Shown here piece by piece: positions 23,101-33,738 of a DNA stretch of 64,000 nucleotides (position 1 is its first letter; every line of letters starts with the position of its first letter). This DNA comes from Magnolia sinica (taxonomy: Eukaryota > Streptophyta > Magnoliopsida > Magnoliales > Magnoliaceae), in the NCBI RefSeq assembly GCF_029962835.1, contig NC_080577.1, positions 8,408,501 through 8,472,500 on the forward strand. The letters are read 5' to 3'. The notes beneath the pieces are model-generated. The model had not been told where the DNA came from, did not search any database, and worked only from the letters and a program-made list of their open reading frames with translations. Both the position numbers and the translations under genes were made by a program.

Positions 23101-24263
23101 ACTGTCTATACCATGCATGGGGCACATGTCTATGATGATCCAAACCATTCATTCATCAAAATGGCTCTGTAAATATACCATAAGCCAAAATTCACAGTGA
23201 TTGGATAATCCAAAACATGTAAAAAAATGTTGTACAAAAATCACTTACAAGGCTCCTCCATAAATGACAATTGACAAAAAATCAGGGTGATTAGACACTC
23301 CTAACCATGTTAAAAATGTTGTACAAAAGTCACTTGATAAAAATGATATTTGCTCATCAGTCCATGATCCATTCATGGCTGTCCCTTCTGAAAGAACAAC
23401 TTGGATTATCATACTCTTAGCCTCAGAGTATAGAAAGTGGGGAGATGAAAATTTGGACCTCCCTGTGAACTGGATCTGTTCCCATAAAAATTTACATGTG
23501 AATAATATGATTGAATTTGTCTCCTGCTCATCAGATGAGCTGGTAGAGACAGTATACTCCGTGAGTGATCCAGTGTTCAATCACTGGTTATGTTACCTTT
23601 CAAAAAAAAAAGAAAAAAGAAAAAAGAGAGAGATTGCATTTTATACATTTACATGTATGCATATGTATATATTACTGCATGCCAACCTCTTTTTTTTGTG
23701 TGTGTGTGTGTGTGCAAATACATGTCTATTGTGGTTTTTTAAACATTTAAAATGTTTTATTGACATACTTCAGTAAGGCTACCAACTTATTTCTGCTATA
23801 TCCCTTTCACCTCTGATGAGAATGGCCTTACTGTGGTTATCCATCGCAATTGTTCTTCATGGAGTTGAAGATTCTTTCATCAGTCTCAAAGGATGACACT
23901 GTTAGGCTAGTACATGAAATAAATTACCACTATTGAAACAAGCAGAAAGCCCATTTTAACTACTTTGTGACTCGACGAAGCTGACGGCCAAAATGGTGAA
24001 TGATATGGCCACGTGCATTCTAGAATGATAATGTGCTGTGTTTGTGTTTCAAGGCTATGAACTTCACAATGATTATGGTGTATCCGTATAATTCCTAAAT
24101 GCATTATGCTTCTTGAATGGCACAGGTGAGACTAGGGAAGAACGGGGTGGAGGAAGTGCTTGGGTTGGGTCCCCTCTCCGATTTCGAGAAGCAAGGTCTG
24201 GAGAATCTGAAGGCTGAGCTCAAATCCTCCATTGAGAAGGGAGTCAAGTTTGCAAATCAATGA
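14842..24263 (+). CDS. mitochondrial NAD-dependent malate dehydrogenase (7 exons)
   Basis: Oxidises malate to oxaloacetate with NAD+ in the mitochondrial matrix (TCA cycle, redox shuttles). Exons: 14842-15108, 15217-15390, 15492-15660, 15788-15849, 15981-16105, 19353-19470, 24126-24263. All introns are GT-AG and phases agree, giving 350 aa (close to the ~340 of plant homologues). An N-terminal Arg/Ser-rich stretch (about residues 1-30) looks like a mitochondrial transit peptide. The NAD-binding glycine loop GAAGGIG is at 44-50. Substrate-binding arginines are R117 and R123 (in RKPGMTR) and R189; the catalytic pair is D186 and H213 (GGHAG). The C-terminus VKFANQ is typical of mitochondrial, not glyoxysomal, MDH: no peroxisomal presequence is seen. 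Introns 5 (3.2 kb) and 6 (4.7 kb) hold LINEs, MITEs and repeats, yet the reading frame is intact, so the gene is probably functional. Confidence 0.96.
16630..16690 (-). mobile_element. RTE LINE 3' tail fragment in MDH intron 5
   Basis: CATCATCATCTAAGCCTTATCC followed by CTTGGGGTCGGCGGA is the reverse complement of the characteristic RTE 3' end, also seen at about 1240-1290. Only the last ~60 bp remain. Confidence 0.6.
16780..17290 (+). mobile_element. L1 LINE, 3' end, in MDH intron 5
   Basis: The frame at 16858-17196 has the zf-RVT (reverse-transcriptase zinc-binding) pattern [19 protein letters not shown], followed by [13 protein letters not shown], the standard C-terminus of plant L1 ORF2. 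A 3' UTR ends in TTTAATATAATATGTGAC and an A-rich tail at about 17275-17290. Strongly 5'-truncated, same strand as the host gene. Confidence 0.8.
17597..17935. repeat. CCGTTACGG foldback repeat, copy 2 (MDH intron 5)
   Basis: GTGCCGTAAAGGCCGTTACG at the left and complementary CCGTTACCATTACGGAACACG at the right flank an AT-rich core. Block order matches copy 1 at 3146-3532, including GGTCTATTACGGG and the TTTTCATATTTTTTT run. Confidence 0.65.
18020..18985 (+). mobile_element. L1 LINE ORF2 tail in MDH intron 5
   Basis: Frames at 18048-18364 contain [17 protein letters not shown] and then [21 protein letters not shown], which match the region before and at the start of the zf-RVT domain in plant L1. 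It is followed by degraded coding and an untranslated end with an A-rich tract near 18950-18985. Several breaks; dead copy. Confidence 0.7.
19867..20200 (+). repeat. CCGTTACGG fragment plus (CTC)n, (TTC)n and (CT)n tracts
   Basis: About 70 bp of GTAACGGCTGTTACGGGCC words are followed by TCC, TTC and long CT microsatellites to about 20177. The 158-residue frame across this region (19870-20346) is simple sequence (poly-Ser, poly-Pro), not a gene. It is part of MDH intron 6. Confidence 0.6.
20346..20600 (+). mobile_element. half copy of the GTGGGCCC foldback MITE (MDH intron 6)
   Basis: Matches only the right half of the family: GATGAAGGGAAAAATACATG, CAGCTTGATCTAAAACTTTTG, TTTTTAATGGTGGACG, then ATGGATGGACGGTGTGGAT and CATCATGGTGGGGCCC. 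The left arm is missing or replaced by the CT-rich tract. Confidence 0.6.
20815..20985 (-). repeat. single inverted unit of the ~150-bp repeat
   Basis: The reverse complement carries CCAATTTGGGG, GCAATATATTGGCATTATCCCACTT and GAAATTAAATTC blocks in the same order as the tandem array at 6677-7160. This links the array to a dispersed element family. Confidence 0.55.
21195..21315. repeat. CCGTTACGG-related fragment (MDH intron 6)
   Basis: GCACCGTTACGCCCCCATGG, GCGCCGTTACACC and CCGTTACCGATACGG occur between AT-rich flanks. A diverged piece of the same foldback repeat class. Confidence 0.45.
21760..21850 (-). mobile_element. tRNA-derived SINE-like fragment (MDH intron 6)
   Basis: On the minus strand a box A-like TGGCTCAGTGGCAG (21815-21828) is followed about 30 bp on by a box B-like GGTCTCAAGTTCAAGCGCC (21774-21792). 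The spacing and words fit a tRNA-like head, but the sequence does not fold as an intact tRNA. No TSD was resolved. Confidence 0.45.
22978..23040 (-). mobile_element. RTE LINE 3' tail fragment (MDH intron 6)
   Basis: TCATCAACCATCATAGCC followed by TTGTCCCAACTATATGGGG resembles the RTE 3' end. Very short. Confidence 0.4.
23694..23716. repeat. (GT)n microsatellite
   Basis: A TTTTTTTGTGTG run of GT units in MDH intron 6. Confidence 0.8.
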
Positions 24264-24600
24264 AGTTGATTTTTATAAGTTTCAAGATGCCCCAATTTTG
24301 AGTTTTTGCTAGAAATGAGCACCTTTTGACCGTTTATTGTTTTAACCCTTGCTTGGGGGGGAGCTATGCTGCATTAGCCATTGGCCACAAATGACTGGAA
24401 TTTCTGTCAATAAAGGTCCATGGAGAGCCATAACACAATGGTATCATTTTTTTAAAACCTGCTGCAGGGGCTTATTTACTGTGAAATACCTGCTAACCGA
24501 ATGGCTTGTTTCATGCATTGGTTCGAGTTTGGTTTTTTGGGAGGTCCAAGTTACAGTTCACCCAGCAGATGACTTCCAAGCATTCATGTGCATGTGACAT
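24264..24600 (+). other. 3' UTR of the MDH gene
   Basis: T-rich sequence directly after the stop codon with a canonical AATAAA at 24409-24414. The true cleavage site cannot be placed by eye. Confidence 0.55.
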
Positions 24601-26218
24601 CCAATCTGACCAATAGGTTGGGCAGACCATGAGGGTTGCTCTATGCAAAAATCATCCACATCCACTCATTGAGTGGACCACACTCGTATTATGCTATTTA
24701 TCAATTGCTAGACATTGTTTTCTAGCAATCAGAAGTGGCCCACGTGATAGTAGTTGGGGCAGATTTTTACCTCAGTTGGTCCTCATGGCGGGGCCAACCT
24801 ATTGGAAGGGTTGGATGTTGCATTCACTCGATGGGTTGGGAGTTACTTGCTGAGTGGACCATAACTTGTGGTCCAACTGGTTGGACTTGAGACCTCTTTG
24901 TGATAGATATAAATAATATGTGATCACTGAAGAGGGGAATATGATTTGCCTGCAACGCCTACAAATGAAACCTTGAAAGTTAATGCTGTGCGCTTCTTTC
25001 CTAGAAGCTAGTGCGTGCATCCTGGTAAATTTCCGAAGCGTTAGATGGCCTGTATGTTGTGTGTTTGTTGTGCGTGCCTCATTGAACGACGTTAACCAAT
25101 TGAATGAGGAGAACCTATCACCTACACGGGTAGATGGCGACTTCAACATTTTTACAATCATTTGTATAAAATTTCAGGGCAGAAGCGGGAACAAATTCCC
25201 CACCATAAAAAAAAAACAAAACAAAGGCCGAAATTCTGGATTTTTGTGTCAAACATGCCTCATGTTGGTGGCCTAGCTATGATGTGGATGGCCTGAAATT
25301 AATCACGATTGGACCATCTTAACCATGGAAGACTGCCAGAAAACGGGCAGTAAAAATTTTGAGCAATAGATTGACTAAGTTGCACCCATCCGATGGTTGA
25401 GATTGTTCAACAGCGTCTTTTGGGGGTTCAGCTGTTCAAACGGTTGCACAAAAAATTGGCAGTAACATCACTCTACGAGTGTGCCTTACGGTTACTTGGG
25501 GAAGGTGACCCACGGCAGCCCAGATGGAAACTCGCACAATCTACACCGTTCTCAGGTTCCACCCTCGGGTGTCTGAAAAAGGCGGTCCGTACAAGTCCAT
25601 TGATCGTCCAATGATACATTTTCAAAACCGTGACCAGCGCTATTGGTTGAGAAACCCCACTGAAGTCGCTCGCCTCACACGTGGAGATGAAGAGTACGCG
25701 TGCGAGATAGAAGCTGCCGATCTTCGTACCCCACTGAGTAAGTGCCATATCTATACAAATCAGGCTGACAGGATCACCATTTGGGCTACACGCGTCAGAA
25801 AAAAAATGCTTGGAAGAAAACATGTGACCACCTGATGATGTGGTGGGTCTGATTTTAAAAATTGAGAGAGTGCAGTGCGCATTTCTCAGGCAGAGGTGGG
25901 TCGCACGTAATTTTATACACCTGTTGGCCTGATCTCGATTCTACATGTGGCAAGCTATGTTGGGCGCGAAATCAAAGCCGTTCAGATAGTGACCCTAACG
26001 TGGATGGTACGAGGCAAGGGATGTCTAAACCAAATGATGAGTGGAGCAGGAAGCTGACATGGTGGCCCACACAGAGCGGTCACACTCCCACCGCTGACCA
26101 CGCTAATGTAGAGTTTAAGCGGGTCACGGTTTCGTGTAGTTGGCAGAGTCACTTAACCTGTGTAAAAATGCCCCCCTTGAGTCATTTACCACTGAATGTT
26201 GGGAACTCCAGAGTTCAG

Positions 26219-26267
<49 letters not shown>

Positions 26268-26325
26268 TCAGCTTGTTATTTCCGTCGAAACGAACAGAGA
26301 AAGGGCATTTAGGTAGTTTCTTCTG

Positions 26326-26364
<39 letters not shown>

Positions 26365-26733
26365 TGTGATTTGGTTTTATTCGAATTTGGAGCTACCGTG
26401 CGTCTATGATTGGGATTAGATATATGTCTCTGTATACACACACACACACACACACACACACATATTCATATGAACATGTTTCAACTTGATCTTTGTTGAT
26501 ATTAAGTATTCTGATATTTCTGATATTGACGATCTTGATATTTCTTATAGTATTCTGATAAACTCAATAAAAACAAAAGACGATAAAAAAGCTGAAGCAA
26601 AATATTTTGTGATTTTGGAATTCCGATTCGAAGTAGAATTTCCAAAAGTCGCTTAGTGAGGTTCATTTTTCGTTGTACTGGATAGAAAGAGCTCTTTCAC
26701 ATCCACTTGAGCATCGTGTCATGACTTTCGAAT
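24600..26733. other. intergenic with CT and CA microsatellites
   Basis: No gene recognised. The frames at 25473-26419 lack domains and overlap on both strands. It contains (CT)n at 26222-26264 and 26329-26362, each preceded by GGAACT, and (CA)n at about 26435-26464. GTGGACCA-type words near 24680-24860 hint at decayed foldback elements. Confidence 0.45.
26222..26264. repeat. (CT)n microsatellite
   Basis: About 21 CT units; a second CT tract follows about 70 bp downstream. Confidence 0.9.
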
Positions 26734-27240
26734 GAGTAATGCTATGGAGATTCACTTCTACAATGAAAAGCTCTGTGGGACCTACCGTGATGTGTGTGTG
26801 ACATCCACTCCGTCCATTTTTGTGCTGGGTAAGTTTAGGACATGGTCCTGAAACTCAGGTCAATAGGCCCACCATGATGTTTATATTCCATCCAACCTGT
26901 TCATGAAGCAAGTACAACTAGGATAAAGGGGAAAACCAGATACAGGTTCATCCAAAACTTTGGTGGGCCTCGGAAGGCTTTAATGGTGTGCGTCTCCATT
27001 CTCAATGTTCCATGTGGCGTGTCCCACTTGGGTTTTGGTTCAGGCTGATATTTTTGGATCACTTCCTAACACGACCTGTCAGAAATGATGGACAGCATGG
27101 ATCACACACACAAACACACACACACACACACACAAAACAGCAGGCTCAATGGAACTTTTTGTTTCATGCCCTGTAATTTTGGAGGACACGTGTCGTACAT
27201 ACATGGCTAATTGCGTGGGCGAATCTACATAGCATTGCTC
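26734..27240. mobile_element. Mutator-like foldback MITE
   Basis: Inverted ends GAGTAATGCTATGGAGATTC and GAGCAATGCTATGTAGATTC (reverse complement of the right end), 18 of 20 matching. The internal blocks (CCACCATGATGTTTATATTCC, CCAACCTGTTCATGAAG) are those of the GTGGGCCC family. The 9-bp flanks (CTTTCGAAT / TTTTTGAAA) match at 6 of 9 positions, suggesting an eroded 9-bp duplication. A (CA)n tract lies at 27107-27134. Confidence 0.6.
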
Positions 27241-28319
27241 TTTTTGAAAATTCTGATTCTATAAGAGTAGGAATATAAAAAATCACAAGTCATATTTCTT
27301 GCAGCCTGAGCCAAACACAGCTTCATTTGAGATGAGAATTCCCATGAACATATCCTGCATTCAAGAACCCATATGACTAAGAACTCATGGCATATCATTG
27401 TATCCTTGTTTTTTGGTGAGTCTATGTTTTGATTGGTCTTGGATTTCTATTTTTATTTCATATTGTAAGTTGTAACCATGTAAATGTATGATTATGGATG
27501 TACCAATGTTGAAATATCACATATTGGAAGTGTTTTCTTTTACTTATACAGAGTACATGATTTGTGAACTGCTATTGCGGGCAAATAAGCAGTTTGAAAT
27601 AGTTAAAGTTATGTCATCTACTAGTCACTTGAAGACTAAAGTCCCACTTTCCTCATAATCTTAGCAGTGCTAATTTGTGCTGGTTGTTTGTGTGCGCCCA
27701 GCCGAAATATCAGGTCATAGCTGAATATGGCAAAATCTTCTTATTTCAAGGAATTTACTACCTTTATTACATTGAAAATGCACCTTGTGGTTGATAAAAA
27801 TTGCTGATGGAAAGATGCTATTATCACTAGCAGCATCCTTTACACCCAGCCAATAGAAACCTACACAAAAAAAATTTCATATACTTTGGGATTTGCTACA
27901 ACATCAGTACTAAATGCCCTTCTTATCTCTCTACCAATACTATTGATGACACATGTGATTCATGCAAGAAGAGGGACAAGTGGACCATCCATGCATATGA
28001 AAAATTGGACAGTTACATGCAGCCCTCTTGATGAATGTACCTGTGTGATGCCATGGCACACGGATGGTGAGAACGTACAAACTTGATTTTCATTCCATGG
28101 CATGTGCATGGCAGGGCCCAACTCATGGTCAGGCTCGATTCTGCACATATTTGCCACATTGGCATGTGTTGAAGGGTAGGATTTGAAATACTATGTTTGA
28201 GAGTATTCATGAGAGGAAGAGGAGGGGAGGAGTATGTTAATTGTTTTTGAATTATGTTTGAAGAACATGGTCAAACTTTTGCTTCCAAATATTGCCCATG
28301 TGAAAACTAGTCATGGCTC
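27241..28319. other. intergenic, nothing recognised
   Basis: AT-rich; no coding signal. The frames at 27886-28210 overlap on both strands without domains. Confidence 0.45.
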
Positions 28320-28750
28320 ATGACAAGAGGTGGTAACTAAGGTGTTCACAAACTCGGGTGGGATTTCTTCTCCTCGTGGCCTTGTCTGGGATAAGGGGGT
28401 TCCCTTAAGCATGGTAGCGATTTGTTGGACTGATGATGGGTGACAAAATTCTTACTTTGGATCACCTAAACCGTCATCTCCTCAATATATGCTTTGTATG
28501 TAAGGAAGCAGAGGAGTCGATGAACCATCTTTTCATCACATGAGGCTGCATGTGAGATTTGTTGTGATTTTGGCAGCTGCTTTGAATTGCTTGGACCTTC
28601 AAAGGTTGATTGAGGAGATTTTCAAAGGTTGGAAGTGTGGGACCTTTAAGAAAATAAATAATATTTTATGGCATTTACTCTATGTTGGTGTTGGTGTGGG
28701 GTATGTGGGAAAGGAAGGGACAAACCCATTTTTTTTAAAAATATAATGAT
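28320..28750 (+). mobile_element. LINE fragment (zf-RVT region)
   Basis: ATTCTTACTTTGGATCACCT followed by a TGCTTTGTATGTAAGGAAGC / GATGAACCATCTTTTCATC run translates to the C..C..E..NHLF pattern of the L1 zinc-binding domain. It is degraded and was later interrupted by the LINE at 28770. Confidence 0.55.
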
Positions 28751-28769
28751 AAATGTTTGTCAGTGAATG

Positions 28770-29533
28770 TAGAAGGAATCTCCAAGACTGGGAGATTGAG
28801 GACTATGTGAATCTGCTTAGTCGCGTGTACGAATCTTGTCCAAATCAATTTAAAGATGACAGGATCATCTGGAGATTGGAAAAATCCCTTCGGTTCATAG
28901 TCAAATATCTATATAAGATGCTTCTTTTCAACCACAACTCTTCAAGCGATCATATCTCTCACCATGTTTGGTACTACTCGGCTCCCCTGAAAGCCTTGGT
29001 TTTTGGATGGCTGATTGGGAAAAGAAAAATTCTTACAGTGGATAATTTGAGGAAAAGGGGGATGGTTTTAACAAATGTTTGTCTCTGCTGTATGGGGGAA
29101 GCAGAATCGGTTGATCATCTCCTGATCCATTGCCCTTTTATAGCTACTATTTGGGCAGATTTTTTGGTGCGCTTTAGAATTAGTTGGTGTTTTGCAGGCT
29201 CGACGGACCTTCTTCTAAAAGCCCGGCACGGGATCAGAATAGGAAAGAGAGAGAAACAAGGTTATGGAGGATGGCTATTCTTGCTATTGGTGGTCCGTAT
29301 GGGAAGAAAGAAATAGTAGATGCTTTAAGAATACGTCTAATCCCGCTGATGTGGTGACCGTCAAAGCTAAACGATTGTTGATTGAATGGGCCACTCAAGT
29401 AGACGCTTTTAAGGATTTTGATTTTCTTTTCCTTGAGGTGTAGTTGTTTTTGCTTTCTCAGCAGTCTCTCACTTCCTCTTTCGTATCTTTTGTTCCTTTT
29501 TAATATAAATTGTTATCTTTCAAAAAAAAAAAA
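28770..29533 (+). mobile_element. 5'-truncated L1 LINE with 19-bp target duplication
   Basis: The ORF2 tail begins near RNLQDWEIEDYVNLLSRVY, continues with ALVFGWLIGKRKILTVDNL and the zinc-binding CCMGEAESVDHLLIHCPF, and ends with a 3' UTR and a run of about 14 A. Flanks 28751-28769 and 29534-29552 (AAATGTTTGTCAGTGAATG against AAATGTTTGTCACTGAATG) are a 19-bp target duplication with one mismatch, so both ends are defined. The long open frame (28753-29316) and the clean duplication argue that it is one of the younger elements here. It inserted into older LINE sequence. Confidence 0.88.
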
Positions 29534-29552
29534 AAAATGTTTGTCACTGAAT

Positions 29553-30835
29553 GAGATGCCTAGTAGGGTTAGAGGTTCTCCTAGTTGAAAGCCGACAAAG
29601 CTGGAAAGAGGCATTCTGTTTTGTAATTCATTTTTTGGTAGTTCGCGGGTAAGGGTCTTGCCAAACCCTAGATTTATATATTCCTAAAATTAAGAAAGGT
29701 ACTCATATTGGATCGGCCTTGGCGTTTAAGGAATTTATAGGTATCTGTGATTTGGTCTAACAGTGTTTCATCTTTAGTCAAGGAGTGGTGGATGGTTCTC
29801 CCAGCCGCATGCAACAGTAAACAGAATCCAGTTTGGATTGGTAGGGGTGCTTAGAGAGAATGAGGGTAGTATCATATTTTTTTTCCCTGTTCCGGCGAGG
29901 ATCGTGGAGCCTTGGGTGGATGGTGAAAGTTCAGGGATTCTGTTAGCATTATCCTATAGTCATTATCACTGTCAGGAGTAGAATGTAATTTTTTGCCGAA
30001 ACCTGAAAGACAGTTCGAGGACTATCAGCATTTGCACCAGAATCTCAATCCAGTGATTCTGAAACCGCCAGAAGAAAATGTGAGGTGGAAAAGGAACCCT
30101 TCAGGTAAGTTCACTCTTGCGTCTTTTTCTTTTTCTTTTTTGACAAAGCAACAGCCTTGGATGGCTCCTTTCCTCCTCTTTTTCTGGCAACCAGAATTCC
30201 CCCTAGAGTGGCAGCATTTACATGGACAGCTGTTAAAGATAAAATCGTCACAGTGAATAATCTCTAGAGGATTCCAGTGGCTGAACAGATCTGTTATGTG
30301 TAAAAGAAACGAGGGGTCTGTTCATCATTTGTTCCTGCAGTGCGAAGTTGCTGCAGCATTATGGAGCCAACTCTTTCAATTGTTTGGTATCGAGCAGATC
30401 ATGTGATCAAGCCTTTGGGAGATGTTTCTTAGATGGGATAGTGGGCATTTGTGCCCATGGAGATGCTTATGTGGCGTCTCCTTCCCTCAGCAATGTGTTG
30501 GGAGTTACGGAAAGAAAAAAAAGGCGCATATTCCAAGATGAGCAGAATCAGGAAGCAAGGCTGTTTGATAACATCATTCCAGGACGATCCAATGGGCCTC
30601 TATCTCCTCCAGCTGCAAATTAAATCCGGCAGAGAATCCACACTATATTTGGAAATTTTAGCCCCATTTATTTATTCTAGAAGTTAAGAGTTTGTTCTGC
30701 TGTCTCTCAGTTAAACAGTTCGTTTAATCTGGAGTAGAGGGGCCAGCATTTTTTCATTTTTTCAGTGTTGTTTTTTGGCCTTTTGGCTTGGATTCTCCTT
30801 TAATGAATTTTCGTTATTACTTAAAATAAAAAAGT
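29553..30835 (+). mobile_element. degraded L1 LINE ORF2 tail
   Basis: Pieces include a VRWKRNPSGKFTLASF block (30080-30130), then PPRVAAF-like and the zinc-binding segment with HHLFLQCEVAAALW (about 30325-30370), and an A-rich end at 30822-30833. Several stops and frame changes split the frame. It may be the continuation of the fragment at 28320-28750. Confidence 0.6.
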
Positions 30836-32140
30836 CCGGGCACTCTGGGAGGATTTTTGTCTCTTTTCTGACTCTATGGTCTCATTATGGAAGGTTTAAG
30901 CAGTGGACCAGATGTTTGGTTGGATCTCCTTGGGTTAATCCTAAACCCTGGTGACTTGAATTATTGCTTCGTGAGATTAGAGGTTTCTATTCAACGTTAA
31001 ACATTTCGTTTTCCTTGGTGGGCATAGAAGCAGATGTAGTAGCCATATGGACCTTGCTATAGAGGAGGTGCACAGCATTCTGGGTTATTGTTGGGGGTTT
31101 AGGCCTTCCATAAAGATCATTGCTCCATTGGTAAAGTTCTTGTTACTCATCAAATAAGGGGGTGTGGGTGGTGGAAGGTAACCAACTATGGGCAAATTTA
31201 GAAACAGTTGAAACCCCACCCATGCCACTATAAAAGTGAAAATGACTATGATTCTATCCGATGGTGATAGATGGAGTCAGCCTTGGAGTCTTGGGTTGGT
31301 ATGCAGTGGTTGGGAACTTTCTTCTTAGAAGTTGGTCACAGGAGAAACATAAAAAGTACTGCTTTGACATATGATGGGGGGTGGTTTACTTGTTGTGACA
31401 ATGTATGCTTTATATATGGGAGTGCTATGGATGACCATCTTAGTTCTTTATACTCTTTACATTTTCTTTTCCACATTCACTGCAAGTAGAAATGGATGGA
31501 TCTTTTGTCATACATGTAAAAACAAGCATTGTGGGAATATATCCAATTTCATGCATGAGCATGAACGTGTTTAAGAGCAGAAGAAATTGAATATTCACTT
31601 AAAGATCCCCTCCAAACGCAATGTTGTTGAAATTTATGGTCTTAAAGACATGATTTTTTTCGTCTGTTTTTTTAACCCCTTTTCTTTTATTCTTCTGTTG
31701 CAAAGGACTAAGAATGCTTGCTATCTGAACCCTCACTAGTAGGAACAGGAATTGCCTACTTATATCAGATTAATTGTTTAGGAACTGGTCTCTACTGATT
31801 CTCTTGATTTTCATTGATGAAAATTCCCTTCCTGTGCTGCTACCTTATTGTTGGATGATTCAGCTGTTACCACTCGTCTCTTATAAAGGCTCCAAATTGA
31901 TTAAACACTATGAAGTGCATTAAACATCAGTAACAAACACCAGTTCCGCTTGTTAACTTACAAAGTGTTGTTTGTTTTTTCTGGTCTAGTATTTACCTTT
32001 TAGCTCCGTGTTTTTCTGCACTCCTATTTTCTTACCTCTTCGACTTCATTATGCGGTATATAGCTTATCAGCACTGTTATTTGTTATGTCTGTAATCTGT
32101 GCTAGGGTAAAATTGTTTTTTGTTTTTGACATGGTTGCAG
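30836..32140. other. intergenic / upstream of the FRS-like gene
   Basis: No exon recognised with confidence. LINE-like scraps lie at 30840-31010. A GTTGCAG acceptor-like site at about 32144-32150 sits just before the FRS-like coding region and could end a 5' UTR intron. Confidence 0.4.
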
Positions 32141-32305
32141 GTAATACTTAAAAACGACAAACATTTTCATGGGAAGAAGAAAAATACAGGGTAATCTGTC
32201 AATAGGAACTCATATGGGTTTAGAACAAGATACTGCACAATGTGACAAAGCAGCGGATATAGAGCCTTGTGCAATTGAGGCTGATGAAACGGCAGAAATT
32301 CAATC

Positions 32306-33628
32306 ATGAATGAGTCAATTGCATCTGGAGAGCCAATCAATTCAGAACCTTATGTGGGCATGCAGTTTGAATCTGATAGGGCTGCAGAGACATGCTATAA
32401 CAATTACGCTAAGCATGTAGGCTTTAGTGTCTGTATAGGTCGTCAAGAACGTTCAAAACGTGATAAAGAAATTATTTCTAGGCTATATTTATGTTCTAGA
32501 GAGGGCTTACATGATAAGAAATACACAAATAGAAAGGATAGAATTAGGCCAGAGCGGACACCTACAAGGGTAGGGTGCAAGGCAATGATTATGGTGAAGA
32601 AAAGACCCCCTAATAAATGGGTTGTTACAAGATTTGAGAAGACACACACTCATGAACTGGTGAGTCCAGATAAAGCCTCTACCCTTCGATCACAGCGGCA
32701 TGTATCAAATACTACAAAAAGTAGCAGTGATTCGCTCTGGCATGGACGTGCAAGATTGTCTAATAAAACCCTAGATGATCAGTACTACAAGGAAGGTGGT
32801 GCAGACTTTGAAATGAGTTACTTGAAACCAATTTTGAAAACACAGTTGCCTATGGAAGAACAAATGGCAGAAATATACACGACTACAATGTTCCTTAAAT
32901 TTCAAGAGGAACTATGTGCAAGTCTTCGTTATATTGCAATTAAAAATAAGGATGACGGAAATCTCAACACATATAGGGTGACAAGATTTGGTGAAGAGAA
33001 CAAGTCGCACACTGTTGTTCTCAATGTATCTGAAATGAGAGCAAGTTGTACATGCCTTATGTTTGAATTTGTACGCATTCTTTGTAGACATGCTTTATTA
33101 GTTCTCAGATTGACTAATGTTTTGACACTCCCATCTCATTACATTGTTGAACGGTACAAAAGAAATGTGATAAGTGGGGTCGTAAATGATCGACACGGCA
33201 TTACGATGGAAGCTGATTTTCGAGAATCTCTGACCTTAAGGTACAATGATTTATATCATCGAGCTGTTAAGTATGCAGAGGAAGGGTCTGCTTCTTTAGA
33301 TGTTTACAGTGTGGCAGTCCGTGCTCTGCAAAGGTCTCTGAATGAAGTTATTGCTGCTAAAAATAACACCACAGCATATGCACAACTCCACGGTCCTTTC
33401 AATGAAAATATTCCGGAGGACAATCTCAACAGACGAAGTCAAACGAATCACTCCACTGAACAGATAACTTTGTTTGATCCTCAACGCAGAATCTCCAAAG
33501 GGTATCCAGCTAACTCGAGGATGGAACTTAGCTTAGAAAAGTGGCCTGGGAATACGGGAACATGCACGGTTTGGGGTGTGCATGGCCACGACGGATGTAC
33601 TTGCTCTGCATTGGTGGGTGTAGGGTAA
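32306..33628 (+). CDS. FAR1/FRS-type protein lacking the MULE transposase domain
   Basis: FRS proteins are plant transcription regulators domesticated from Mutator transposases; full-length members have FAR1, MULE transposase and SWIM domains in about 600-850 aa. Here a 440-residue frame has the FAR1 DNA-binding domain (about 28-120; zinc ligands C63, C91, H114, H116). At about 150-175 it jumps to the sequence that normally follows the transposase core (LDDQYYKEGGADFEMSYLKP). The SWIM finger C248-x-C250...C260-x-H262 is intact. A C-terminal zinc knuckle keeps C420, H428 and C433 but has W423 in place of a cysteine. The frame probably splices on: a donor at 33625 (GG|GTAATA) and an acceptor ending at 33738 extend it with GSSNTVLQGACFNMHDPP-like residues. 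An upstream 31-codon frame (32214-32309) overlaps the ATG. It could be a functional short FRS or a decaying copy. Confidence 0.75.
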   Translation: MNESIASGEPINSEPYVGMQFESDRAAETCYNNYAKHVGFSVCIGRQERSKRDKEIISRLYLCSREGLHDKKYTNRKDRIRPERTPTRVGCKAMIMVKKRPPNKWVVTRFEKTHTHELVSPDKASTLRSQRHVSNTTKSSSDSLWHGRARLSNKTLDDQYYKEGGADFEMSYLKPILKTQLPMEEQMAEIYTTTMFLKFQEELCASLRYIAIKNKDDGNLNTYRVTRFGEENKSHTVVLNVSEMRASCTCLMFEFVRILCRHALLVLRLTNVLTLPSHYIVERYKRNVISGVVNDRHGITMEADFRESLTLRYNDLYHRAVKYAEEGSASLDVYSVAVRALQRSLNEVIAAKNNTTAYAQLHGPFNENIPEDNLNRRSQTNHSTEQITLFDPQRRISKGYPANSRMELSLEKWPGNTGTCTVWGVHGHDGCTCSALVGVG

Positions 33629-33738
33629 TATGGAAAACCTTGTCATTGTGCTATAATTTATTTTACTTTCGTGGGGGGTTTCTAGATTGTGTTATTAGTT
33701 ATGAATCCAATCTTCATCATTTTTCATGCATCTTCCAG

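Noticed and set aside
25862-26419. 185-codon open frame
   Set aside because: No family motif; nearly half is translated CT repeats. The opposite strand also has open frames.
26200-26470. CRISPR-like or regularly spaced array
   Set aside because: The repeated blocks are CT and CA microsatellites; the genome is that of a plant and no spacer structure exists.
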